Shown here piece after piece: positions 1-7,824 of a stretch of DNA of 22,554 nucleotides. Made by a program: the position numbers and the translations under genes. The notes below the pieces were generated by a model. The model was not told the origin of the DNA and did no database searches. It saw nothing but the letters and a program-made list of their open reading frames with translations. How positions within the stretch are numbered: the first letter of the stretch is position 1; every line of letters starts with the position of its first letter. The stretch is from a virus, in the IMG/VR virus record IMGVR_UViG_3300000477_000015, positions 1,092 to 23,645 of that record; one strand, written 5' to 3'.

Positions 1-54
1 TTGTATGCACCCCTCAAATCCTGTAAAAAATATTAAATCACTATCATTACTCAT
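1..54 (-). CDS. Start of a downstream tail-fibre-like gene (partial, runs off the window)
   Basis: The 18 visible codons begin MSNDSDLIFFTGFEGCIQ. The ATG lies inside the last codons of the preceding gene (ATGAGTAA overlap), the same stop/start coupling seen at 20299-20306. A start such as 'LIFFTGFE' is reminiscent of phage tail-associated proteins with a LamG-like jelly-roll fold, but 18 residues are far too few to assign a family. By position it would be a distal tail or receptor-binding component translated together with the tail-tip gene before it. Confidence 0.5.
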   Translation of the reverse strand, partial: MSNDSDLIFFTGFEGCIQ

Positions 55-2236
55 ATCTTGCCCCAAAATGAGTGTATGTTGTTTCACCAATATAATATCC
101 AATAACCACTAACTCTGAATCTTCTTCTTCCATTTCTCTTGTATATTCAAAACTCGTATCAGTTAATCCCGTTTCTTCTCTGATTAAATTTCCATTCTCA
201 TCATATATACGCACAGTGTAGGTTGTTCCCTCTTCAGGGTCAATACCTTCTTCTAACTGATCAACGATGTTTGTTCCTTGTTCTATTCTATTTCTATGTT
301 CCCATGAAATCACTCCTAAATCTTCTGTAAAATTTAATGGTCTATATTCACCATTTATACGAAATTTACCTGGAGGATATGGTCTAATAAATCTATTATT
401 CATTACAATCATATCATATGCACCTAAAGGTTGTGCTAAAACAGAATCCTTTAATTGTGTACAAGCCAAAGCATGTACAGTTTCTCCAGATAAATATTCA
501 CGATAATCTGTATTAATTACACTTCCAAAAAACCAAATACGTGAACCACTATTATGATATTGTGGAATTGTATCTAAAACTCCTCTCTTTATTTTGAAAG
601 TCTGATCTGAATTAATCTGTTCAATAAAAACAGCTTCATCATTAATCATAGCATAAGTTCCACCCTGAATCTTATATCTACTTACTAAATGACTAATTTT
701 AATTATAGTTTCTTCTTCAGAAGCAGGAAGAAAATCTTCAATTAAACCAATAGGAGTAAAATCACGAAGTCCATTAGCTCTCATATCATGAAATTGTTCA
801 GCAGCAGTAAAAAATTGAAAACCAATTGCTTCTGCTTGCGGACGAACAACTCCGTAATTAATGAAACCACTCATCTCATCAATTTCATCCCAAGCTATTT
901 GAGAATCTTGCAAATGTTTAGCTAGAACATAATATGGAAGTTCTTCTAATCTAGCGTAAGGAGGTCTTTTCGGAAAAGCTGAATACGGTTTTTGTGTGAT
1001 TTCTTTTGGAGGTCTTGTTCTATCTGAAACTATATAAACTGATTCATCTACACCTGAAATATCCTGAAAAAATTCAATCAGAACTTCGTTATTATTTAAA
1101 ACACCATAAGAAATATTCGATACTCTAACAACAACAGAATCAACTCCATAATCAGGCCATTGAATTTTAAACACATCACCAACAGTAAAATGAGAACATT
1201 CACGATTGCAAAGTATTTTTCCACCAATTAATTCTGTTCCTGCTTTTCTTAATTCCCGTGCTGCTACTCTATTAGCAAGAGCAGCATGTGAGATATATTT
1301 AAACTGTAAATCTTTTCCTATTTGTTGTCCTTGCGAACTAAGTAAAGAAATATCATGTAATGTAATACTTGCTTCTTCATCAATAACAGCACTATGATAA
1401 TTTAAAACAACTGTATTGATTAATTCATTTTTTGCCCGTCTAGTAAAATCAGTCATTTCCAATATACGATCAGGACCGACTACTTCAAGTGAATCAATAT
1501 CATAATCATTTCTGAGAAGTTTTAATTTAAATTTTCCTACACGAATATCAACATATAAAAAAGCATCTATATGCCGAACAACTTCATTGATAACACTTTG
1601 AATTTCATCTCCACGATCCCATATAAATGATAATCCAAACCCTTCATTAAATAAAATATCAGCAGCATATATAAATGATTCATTGTCTAAATCTTCAACA
1701 GGATAACCTAATCCCCATACAGTATTAGTTAAACATTCTCTGACTATATGGGCTGGATTCATATCAACAAATACTGGAAGTCTTACGATGGCAGTATAAA
1801 TATTACTGTGTTGTCGTTGGAAAAAAGTATCCCAAATAAGATGCATATATCCATTAACAACAGTAAAATCTATATTTGTTCTTCCAAATGGGCTTCCAAT
1901 ATTTTCAGCAAAACTATTTACATAAATTCCTGTTCCTTCAAGAGTCAGCATTGCATAATAGATTCTTCCGCCACTTTTCCAAGCAAGGTAAATCATTCCT
2001 CCAATGACTTTAATGCGAATCTTATTATTACCGCTTCCATTTTCAGAAACAAGAACCCAATTACTAGGTCTCCCTATTCCTACATATACTTTTCCATCAT
2101 TCTCAATCCAAGCATAATAAACAGTTGTTCCAGAAACAGGGTATCTGATAGTTGCTTCTGCTGGTTCTTCAGGCCAATCATGTTCTTCTTCAACTTCTTC
2201 ATCTTTTTCATAAACACCCACAGCACTAAATTCCAT
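47..2236 (-). CDS. B2: second copy of the central tail-tip protein, C-terminal half (Phage-tail_3-like)
   Basis: The protein has 729 residues. From about residue 159 (NPAHIVREC) to near the end it aligns almost gap-free with B1 (4811-6676): matching landmarks keep an offset of about 141 residues, including YPVEDLDNESF, EGFGLSFIWD, CNRECSHF (Cys343 in B2, Cys202 in B1) and RFIRPYPPG. This block resembles the putative phage tail protein family (Phage-tail_3) that builds the central tip/fibre of siphoviruses and gene transfer agents. Residues about 36-155 form an extra part with YYAW, IYLAW and HLIW strands that looks like three blades of a beta-propeller. The C-terminus (TYTVRIYDENGN) looks like a fibronectin-III-type strand set. 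ATG 2236 is the only ATG, GTG or TTG in this frame, but its ribosome binding site is poor and the frame is open and homologous to A1 up to about 2442, so the true N-terminus is probably longer. Confidence 0.85.
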   Translation of the reverse strand: MEFSAVGVYEKDEEVEEEHDWPEEPAEATIRYPVSGTTVYYAWIENDGKVYVGIGRPSNWVLVSENGSGNNKIRIKVIGGMIYLAWKSGGRIYYAMLTLEGTGIYVNSFAENIGSPFGRTNIDFTVVNGYMHLIWDTFFQRQHSNIYTAIVRLPVFVDMNPAHIVRECLTNTVWGLGYPVEDLDNESFIYAADILFNEGFGLSFIWDRGDEIQSVINEVVRHIDAFLYVDIRVGKFKLKLLRNDYDIDSLEVVGPDRILEMTDFTRRAKNELINTVVLNYHSAVIDEEASITLHDISLLSSQGQQIGKDLQFKYISHAALANRVAARELRKAGTELIGGKILCNRECSHFTVGDVFKIQWPDYGVDSVVVRVSNISYGVLNNNEVLIEFFQDISGVDESVYIVSDRTRPPKEITQKPYSAFPKRPPYARLEELPYYVLAKHLQDSQIAWDEIDEMSGFINYGVVRPQAEAIGFQFFTAAEQFHDMRANGLRDFTPIGLIEDFLPASEEETIIKISHLVSRYKIQGGTYAMINDEAVFIEQINSDQTFKIKRGVLDTIPQYHNSGSRIWFFGSVINTDYREYLSGETVHALACTQLKDSVLAQPLGAYDMIVMNNRFIRPYPPGKFRINGEYRPLNFTEDLGVISWEHRNRIEQGTNIVDQLEEGIDPEEGTTYTVRIYDENGNLIREETGLTDTSFEYTREMEEEDSELVVIGYYIGETTYTHFGARYE

Positions 2237-2442
2237 ATCTTCTTTTAAATCTGGATAAATCTGTGGGTCAGGTGTAATCCATCCATCTACATCACTAAAT
2301 TCAATCGTATATGTTTCTCCAATTTGTAATTCAACCCAATCATAATGATCTTCCCAACCAGTAAGACCTTGAATTTTCCATTTAGCTCCAGCATCACGTA
2401 CTGATTCTGGATGGATATATATTACTATTTTGGATTTGACAT
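2237..2442 (-). pseudogene. Orphan X module: coding frame upstream of B2 with no usable start
   Basis: The frame of B2 stays open from 2236 up to a stop at 2465-2467. The roughly 68 codons from 2442 encode a module (IHPESVRDAGAKW, then a WEDHYDWVEL stretch, then DVDGWITPDPQ) that matches the C-terminus of A1 (IEPEAVRDAGAQW, WMDHDEKVEL, DIEGWNKPDKQ). The conservation shows the frame is or recently was translated. It contains no ATG, GTG or TTG. An ATG at 2440-2442 lies in another frame and reads MSNPK, then TAG; a minus-1 shift on the AAAA run at 2428-2431 would join it to this module (MSNPK-IVIYIHPE). Possible readings are a frameshift mutation, an assembly error in the A run, ribosomal frameshifting, or a non-standard start. 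Confidence 0.6.
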
Positions 2443-2450
2443 TTATTTCT

Positions 2451-3041
2451 CTATAAATACATAATTAAAATCATATCATTAATATAATCACGTCCTGAAA
2501 CTATATTAATATATAACCAATCTCCAGCTTGTATTATACCAACATTTCCTTGAAAAGCACACATATGAAAAATATTAGTTCTGTTTATAGAAGGATTTCT
2601 GAGTTGGATTAAATGATCTTTTTCTCGTAAATAAGGAAGTTTACCGATATTTATAGGATTTGTTTCTCTTGTAACTGCTTCAGGGAAATAAATACCTTCA
2701 TAAGAATATGATATATTAGGCAACGGAGCATAGCTATATGAAGCACCATTTAAACTAACAGTACATAATCCTTCAATAAAATCAAAAGAATCATAGTTAT
2801 CTTTAGGTTCATTTGCATATCTCAAAACAAAATAAGCATTAAAAAAAGCATCAGGAGAATCAGCTAAAACAAGATCAAAAGAAACTGCTTTTGCATCTAC
2901 AGGTATAAAAACTTTATATTTATTACGCTCTTCATTACTTGGAGAAAAATTAGTAACTACTTGTTCAGCAGATTTTTCAATTCCAGAAAAAAATCTTTTC
3001 TTTGTAAATATGTGTGTATCACTTAAAGCTGTATAATACAT
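2451..3041 (-). CDS. Unrecognised tail-associated protein (196 aa)
   Basis: I do not recognise this 196-residue protein. It is rich in aromatic residues and beta-strand-like stretches (KVFIPVDAKAVSFDLVLA; NAYFVLRYA), with no signal peptide, membrane helix or clear coiled coil. It starts at an ATG with a weak AAAGAAA binding site, 9 bases after the 413-residue gene, and is presumably co-translated with it. Its stop is followed 8 bases later by the out-of-frame ATG in front of the orphan X module. Because it sits between the two halves of the second tail-tip copy, a role as a receptor-binding, decoration or fibre-attachment protein is likely, but this is inference from position only. Confidence 0.7.
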   Translation of the reverse strand: MYYTALSDTHIFTKKRFFSGIEKSAEQVVTNFSPSNEERNKYKVFIPVDAKAVSFDLVLADSPDAFFNAYFVLRYANEPKDNYDSFDFIEGLCTVSLNGASYSYAPLPNISYSYEGIYFPEAVTRETNPINIGKLPYLREKDHLIQLRNPSINRTNIFHMCAFQGNVGIIQAGDWLYINIVSGRDYINDMILIMYL

Positions 3042-3050
3042 AATTTTTCT

Positions 3051-4292
3051 TTATAAAATACTAGAACCATGTGTTACTTCATCAGAACTGTATTTATTGC
3101 ATTGAACAGGATTTTTTACTGGACAATGAATATCTTGATCCAAACATTTAACACCAACCATACCATGCCATGCATCTGGATTTCTTCCTACTCCATCAAA
3201 TACTTCCGTAATATTAAATTTTTCAAAATAATTACCAACACACATTCTTGCTGTAATAATTTTTCCAGGACCTATTCCTCTTCCTTCCATTGCTTCGCCT
3301 ACACCTCTAAATTCTCTAGCTCTCCACGAATAATAGGAATAATCAAGACAGATACTAAGACTTAAAAAATCCTTATAATCTAAATTAGTTGTCTTTACTG
3401 CATCAAAACAAAGATTGTTTCTCCAAAATACCATGTCCTTATATGCGAATAAGGGCTGTTCATATGGGGTATTGCAATGCCAAACTCCCCACCAAGGCCA
3501 TCTAGTTCTTCGCCATGCAAATCCTCTTGGCCCACCAAAAATATCACCACCAACATTATATCCAGTTCCTTCTAAGCACCAATTCTGTAATGCAGCACAT
3601 CCAACATGAAGTGCAACTACATTTCCTTGATGAATAAGACTACGTGCTTGACTTCCCATACCAATTCCAGCGTACATTGTAGCACCATAAAATTCATCCA
3701 TTTCAGAAAGTCCGTAAGTCCCATGAAAATTGAATCCCCCGCTTCTAATTCGTCTAGGATTAGGAAAATTTGTTCTTTGAGATGGTCTTATAGTATCAAT
3801 TCCTAAAATTCCTTCATTAGGATCAATGATATGCCATCCAGTATAACAAGCCCCTCCTCTTATATTATAACCATCATCACGCCTACTTTGTTTCCAGAAA
3901 AAATGCATTACACCAACTTCTTCACTTATTTTAAAACGAAGTCCCCTTTTAGCATGTCCTGTAGTTATTTGACGTGACTGCCAATTACTACCATCTTTAT
4001 CTACTTGAGCCATCCATATTTGAGGAGAACTTGTTCCTCTATGACAAGTACCAAGCCAAGCATAATAAACTCTATCATTAAATTTTTGTGCTTGAGGACC
4101 ACCATGACCAGTAGAAGTTATATCTGCTTTAGGATCTTTTTCTTCAAGTGTAGGTTCAGGAGGGAAATCAGTAGGATCACTTACTGGATGAACTCCTATA
4201 TCATCATAAATAGCATCTTCATCTTCAAACCATTCATCTGGATCAAAATAAAAATCTCCAGTTTCAGGTAAATAATTATCATAATCTGTCAT
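3051..4292 (-). CDS. Cysteine-rich propeller-like tail protein (413 aa), probable host-contact protein
   Basis: The family is not recognised. The first 60 or so residues are very acidic (DPDEWFEDEDAIYDD). Then come strands of the type DRVYYAWLG, QIWMAQVDKDG and GVMHFFWKQ, which resemble sialidase-type beta-propeller blades and the N-terminal extension of B2 (TTVYYAWIEN, MIYLAWKS). The middle is rich in glycine and tryptophan (RRTRWPWWGVWHC). There are 11 cysteines, three of them close together near the C-terminus (KCLDQDIHC then PVQC), which is unusual for a cytoplasmically assembled tail protein. It starts 2 bases after A2, with GGAG inside the last codons of A2 acting as binding site, so it is translationally coupled. 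A receptor-binding role is inferred from position and fold type. Confidence 0.75.
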   Translation of the reverse strand: MTDYDNYLPETGDFYFDPDEWFEDEDAIYDDIGVHPVSDPTDFPPEPTLEEKDPKADITSTGHGGPQAQKFNDRVYYAWLGTCHRGTSSPQIWMAQVDKDGSNWQSRQITTGHAKRGLRFKISEEVGVMHFFWKQSRRDDGYNIRGGACYTGWHIIDPNEGILGIDTIRPSQRTNFPNPRRIRSGGFNFHGTYGLSEMDEFYGATMYAGIGMGSQARSLIHQGNVVALHVGCAALQNWCLEGTGYNVGGDIFGGPRGFAWRRTRWPWWGVWHCNTPYEQPLFAYKDMVFWRNNLCFDAVKTTNLDYKDFLSLSICLDYSYYSWRAREFRGVGEAMEGRGIGPGKIITARMCVGNYFEKFNITEVFDGVGRNPDAWHGMVGVKCLDQDIHCPVKNPVQCNKYSSDEVTHGSSIL

Positions 4293-4294
4293 AA

Positions 4295-4801
4295 TTACTC
4301 CGATAATCCTGTTCTTCTAACTCCAGCTATAATAACATCATCAACTGGATCTTTTCCTACATAAGGAATAGATGCTTTTTCTGAGTACCATTTATCAAAG
4401 GTATTTACTCTTTCAACTGCAAATGACCAAGGATCAATATAAGGGCTATCTCCAACATATACTTGATTAAGAACAGCTCCTAAAACACCTCTATTAGCAG
4501 ATATATTATCAAATCCTAATATCCTTCCTAAATACTCATTTTGATCTTGATCTTCATCCCCAAACTCAATATCTACATAACAAGCAACACCACCATGATC
4601 TTCATATAATCCAGGTCTATTAACAAAAATAGTTCCTGTTTCTCGTATATTACCATGCCATACAGGTTCTTCTCCTACATTTATTTGTCGTACACCATCA
4701 GGAACAGCATGACAAAGAACCAAATGCATACCTACAAAATAACGATATCCTGTTATATCCTTTTGAATTGTACCTCCAGGACTACCTTTTTCCTTACCCA
4801 T
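4295..4801 (-). CDS. A2: second copy of the tail-tip N-terminal protein, lacking module X (168 aa)
   Basis: This protein is a shortened paralogue of A1 (6689-7633). Shared landmarks in order are MGK at the start, ITGYRYFVGMHLVLCH (A1: IIGYEYSVGMHLISCH), QINVGEEPVW (A1: QINIGDYTAW), YVDIEFG (A1: YVDVEWG), NRGVLG (A1: HRGVLG) and GDSPYIDPWSF (A1: GNSPYVKSWSF). It lacks the 35-45 residue insert that A1 carries near residue 72 and the whole C-terminal X module. In related phages this domain is the N-terminal part of the central tail-tip protein and is fused to the domain seen in B1 and B2. It has a good GGAG site before ATG 4801 and ends in LSE-TAA, with the same junction sequence found at the end of A1. 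Confidence 0.8.
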   Translation of the reverse strand: MGKEKGSPGGTIQKDITGYRYFVGMHLVLCHAVPDGVRQINVGEEPVWHGNIRETGTIFVNRPGLYEDHGGVACYVDIEFGDEDQDQNEYLGRILGFDNISANRGVLGAVLNQVYVGDSPYIDPWSFAVERVNTFDKWYSEKASIPYVGKDPVDDVIIAGVRRTGLSE

Positions 4802-4810
4802 AAAATCTCC

Positions 4811-6676
4811 TTATTCGACTTCAGCAACCCAACTAAGATTATTACCTTCTGATTGTGAAGAACTAGATTTAAGAATAAAAAGAGCATGACGATAAATAGT
4901 ATGTTCGTGTTTCTGCCATGATTCCCACTCATCACGCACACTAAATAATTGAATCGTTAATTTACTATTCAATCTATCAAGTCCTAAATCTTCTTTTTCT
5001 TGAGTATTAGTATATATATAACTTGTTCCTTCAATCTCAGTTTCTTCTCTCAAAAGTTCATCATTTTCATCATACATACGAATAGTATATGTCGTTCCTT
5101 CTTCAGGACCTATATTTCCTTCTTCTTGCTCAACTATGTATGCTGTTTGTTGTAATCTATCTCTGTGATTCCAAGTAACTTCTATATCTTCTCCTACTCG
5201 AATAAAAATAGGATATAATTTATCATTTAAACGAAAATTACCAGGAGGATAAGGACGAATAAATCTGTTATCAATAACAATAGAATCTTCTGGAGCTAAA
5301 CTAACAGGAAGAATTCCTTTAGCAGTAACAGACCTTGCTTTCATAAAAACTTCTTCACCAGTAACATATTCTATTCTATCAGTTCCATAAAATTGCTGAA
5401 TAAAAATAATTTTATCCCCTGCTGAATGTTCTTTTGGAGTAGTATCAAGAACTGCTCTATGTATATATAATTTAAAAGGAGGAACAGTTGTCATTCCGAT
5501 AATCTTAATTAATTCATCATTCAAAACAGCAAAAGTTCCCATGCGTACTTTATAAATATCAGAACTAAAAATACTAATTGAAAAAACTGTACTTAATTTT
5601 CCAATATCCTCATCTAAAATAGCATAAGGAGCAAATGGAAAATATTGTGCATGAGTTGAATAATTCTTTCCTTCTGTTTTACTGCTTAAAAAATAATGAT
5701 ATGAATCATTTGTTGGCTTATCAGCCCCATACATAACATAACTCATATTTTCATCAGGACCAATTTCATCCCATATAATCTCATGTTCTCCAAATATATG
5801 AACAAGAGAAAGATAAGGCATTTCTATAATAACTCTATGTTCAGAAGGTTCAGGATAATTTATAGGATCTTCCCATTTTGAAATAGGAGAATCAATATAA
5901 ACTGAATCCTGTAAACTATTAAAATCTTGTACTGCTTCAATAGCAATTTTATTATCTTCTAAAGAACCATATTGAATTGAAGAAATTCTCATTATTTCTG
6001 TTTCAATTCCATAATCTGGCCATTGTAATTTAAAAACATCACCAAGAGTAAAATGAGAACACTCTCGATTACAGATAATAGTAATTTTTGAAATTTCAGT
6101 AGAATATGTTTTAAGCTCTCTCATTGCTACAGCATTAGCAACATTAGAATTAGAAATACCATGTAATGTAACATCTTTTGGTATAATCTGTCCTTGAGCT
6201 TGTATAAGTGCTAAATCATGTATTGTAATACTTACATCTTGATGAGTATGTCCATCTGTATATGTTAATGTAAGAGTATTAATTAATTCAGTCTGAGTAC
6301 GCCTATAATAATCAGTTATTTCTATAATTTGTTCTGGACCAATTATAGGAAGTTCATCAACATCATAATCTACTCTTATTAACTTAATGACAAATTGTCC
6401 TGTCTTTTGATCTAAAAATAAAACAGCATCAATATGCCTTAAAATCTCAGTAATAAATTCCTCAATTTCTCCACATTGATCCCAAATAAAAGATAAACCA
6501 AATCCTTCATCATATAATGTCTGTGCTGCATTAATAAAAGATTCATTATTCAAATCTTCAACAGGATATCCCATTCCCCACTTCACATTAATTAGACATT
6601 CTCTAATTAAATGAATAGGATTTATATCATATAAATCAATTTCAGTTTCATGAAATTGGGATTGTGGTTCACTCAT
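4811..6676 (-). CDS. B1: central tail-tip protein, C-terminal half (Phage-tail_3-like)
   Basis: The 621-residue protein starts, after a short leader, with INPIHLIREC at residues 18-26, the sequence that in D3112/DMS3-like and GTA-like tail-tip proteins follows directly on the A domain in the same chain. Further landmarks are YPVEDLNNESF, EGFGLSFIWD, a DYDVDEL segment, CNRECSHF (Cys202 and Cys206) and RPYPPGNFR near residue 470. The C-terminal 100 residues (TYTIRMYDENDE) look like a fibronectin-III-type domain. It most likely forms the central tip or fibre below the hub and contacts the host. ATG 6676 is preceded by GGAG in a duplicated decamer. It shares roughly half its residues with B2 and is longer than B2 at the C-terminus. 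Confidence 0.85.
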   Translation of the reverse strand: MSEPQSQFHETEIDLYDINPIHLIRECLINVKWGMGYPVEDLNNESFINAAQTLYDEGFGLSFIWDQCGEIEEFITEILRHIDAVLFLDQKTGQFVIKLIRVDYDVDELPIIGPEQIIEITDYYRRTQTELINTLTLTYTDGHTHQDVSITIHDLALIQAQGQIIPKDVTLHGISNSNVANAVAMRELKTYSTEISKITIICNRECSHFTLGDVFKLQWPDYGIETEIMRISSIQYGSLEDNKIAIEAVQDFNSLQDSVYIDSPISKWEDPINYPEPSEHRVIIEMPYLSLVHIFGEHEIIWDEIGPDENMSYVMYGADKPTNDSYHYFLSSKTEGKNYSTHAQYFPFAPYAILDEDIGKLSTVFSISIFSSDIYKVRMGTFAVLNDELIKIIGMTTVPPFKLYIHRAVLDTTPKEHSAGDKIIFIQQFYGTDRIEYVTGEEVFMKARSVTAKGILPVSLAPEDSIVIDNRFIRPYPPGNFRLNDKLYPIFIRVGEDIEVTWNHRDRLQQTAYIVEQEEGNIGPEEGTTYTIRMYDENDELLREETEIEGTSYIYTNTQEKEDLGLDRLNSKLTIQLFSVRDEWESWQKHEHTIYRHALFILKSSSSQSEGNNLSWVAEVE

Positions 6677-6677
6677 T

Positions 6678-6697
6678 ATTACTCCGAATTACTCCGA
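6678..6697 (-). repeat. Tandem decamer ATTACTCCGA (two copies) at the A1/B1 junction
   Basis: On the plus strand ATTACTCCGA occurs at 6678-6687 and again immediately at 6688-6697. Read on the coding strand it supplies the last codons and stop of A1 (TCG GAG TAA) and then a second GGAG used as the binding site of B1. A single copy lies at 4294-4303, at the end of A2, where it plays the same double role. The shared junction indicates that the gene boundary existed before the cassette was duplicated. Confidence 0.7.
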
Positions 6698-7633
6698 AAT
6701 AGGTGTATATGTACCTTCAACACTATAACGTCCTCTTTTTAAAACAAAATCTTGCTTATCAGGCTTATTCCAACCTTCAATATCTTTAAAAACCAAAATA
6801 ACTTGTGTATTTTCTTCTAACTCAACTTTTTCATCATGATCCATCCAATCAGATAAAGGATCTTGTGGATCCAACACCCACTTTCTAGTTGCATTATAAG
6901 TCCCTGTATTAGGATCATAAGAATAATCTACTAAAACAGATTTCATATTATACTTATAAACTCTCCATTGTGCTCCAGCATCTCTAACTGCTTCTGGTTC
7001 TATTAAAACTTTAAATATAGCAGGATATTCACCAAAAGAAATAATAGGTTCTTTAACTGTACGTGTTACTGCATGTATTTCTTTAATATTTTCTTGCCAA
7101 TCATCAGTTAATTCAAAATTACTTACTAAAAAACTCCAAGACTTAACATATGGACTATTTCCTATATAAGGACGTCTTAAAACAAATCCAAGAACGCCTC
7201 TATGTGCTGAAGTATTTTCTGCTCCTAATTGCTCAACAAGATAATCATTCTGTCCTTGACTTTGAGAACCCCATTCAACATCAACATAACCTTCAACTCC
7301 ACCTTCCGATTGTGCCCAATTAGTAGGTTCTGCTCTATTTGCAGGCCTACGCCATGGATTTTCTATTGGATCAGGAGATTCCCATTCATCTCCTAAATCA
7401 AAACCTTCAATATCAGCGGGTCCAGCAAATAAATTGGGTTTGTCTATTTTAATTTGTTTTCCTTGTTCATTTTCTGAAAATAAAATAGTACCAACCCAAG
7501 CAGTATAATCTCCTATATTAATCTGTAAAAGAGAACTAACTGGACCATGACAACTGATTAAATGCATTCCAACAGAATATTCATAGCCAATAATCTGCTT
7601 CTGTTTACTGCCGCTTTCTCTATCTTTGCCCAT
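6689..7633 (-). CDS. A1: tail-tip N-terminal protein with C-terminal X module (314 aa)
   Basis: Residues about 14-190 correspond to the N-terminal domain of central tail-tip proteins of lambda-like, D3112-like and GTA-like phages (GYEYSVGMHLISCH, INIGDYTAW, HRGVLGFVLRRPYIGNSPY, WSFLV). Residues about 72-115 form an acidic, Pro/Trp-rich insert absent from A2. Residues about 205-314 form module X (IEPEAVRDAGAQWRV, WMDHDEKVEL, DIEGWNKPD), a beta-sandwich-like unit of the 'GA-x-W ... GW-x-x-P' type found in bacterial surface proteins. The start has a weak AAAGAAAAA site. The gene abuts the 63-residue gene upstream and is 12 bases from B1. In most relatives A and B are one chain, so A1 and B1 probably assemble into one tip complex. 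Confidence 0.8.
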   Translation of the reverse strand: MGKDRESGSKQKQIIGYEYSVGMHLISCHGPVSSLLQINIGDYTAWVGTILFSENEQGKQIKIDKPNLFAGPADIEGFDLGDEWESPDPIENPWRRPANRAEPTNWAQSEGGVEGYVDVEWGSQSQGQNDYLVEQLGAENTSAHRGVLGFVLRRPYIGNSPYVKSWSFLVSNFELTDDWQENIKEIHAVTRTVKEPIISFGEYPAIFKVLIEPEAVRDAGAQWRVYKYNMKSVLVDYSYDPNTGTYNATRKWVLDPQDPLSDWMDHDEKVELEENTQVILVFKDIEGWNKPDKQDFVLKRGRYSVEGTYTPISE

Positions 7634-7824
7634 TATTTTTTCTTTTTAACATTTTCTATTACTTTATTAATCATGGCATTGTTATATTTTTCAGCTTCCT
7701 CAATAGGAAACCCGTTTTTCAAGAAGTCTGTCCATGATTGGCCGTGTCTTTCAAAAAGCTTTCTTACGCCTTTCATACAGTACTTAACATTTCTGATGTC
7801 CTGAATATAAATTCTATCAGCCAT
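7633..7824 (-). CDS. Small conserved tail-region protein (63 aa), function unknown
   Basis: This short protein has the pattern I-x-D-x-R, YC-x-x-G-x-R, F-x-x-HG-x-x-W-x-x-FL (here IQDIRNVKYCMKGVRKLF, then RHGQSWTDFLKNG) and a basic end (KKKK). Similar 60-75 residue proteins occur in D3112/DMS3-like phages between the hub gene and the tail-tip gene, in the same order as here. It overlaps the genes on both sides by one base, so translation is coupled. It has one cysteine, no membrane helix, and no assigned function. Its base composition is richer in G+C than the tip genes that follow. Confidence 0.75.
   Translation of the reverse strand: MADRIYIQDIRNVKYCMKGVRKLFERHGQSWTDFLKNGFPIEEAEKYNNAMINKVIENVKKKK

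Noticed and set aside
267-506. Plus-strand open frames, here and elsewhere (for example 1748-2248, 3069-3365, 7738-8025, 15150-15509)
   Set aside because: They lie opposite well-supported minus-strand genes, have no recognisable motifs or suitable binding sites, and are chance frames in AT-rich DNA.
3051-4292. Diversity-generating retroelement target in the tail-tip region
   Set aside because: No reverse transcriptase, template repeat or adenine-rich variable repeat with a C-type lectin end is visible.
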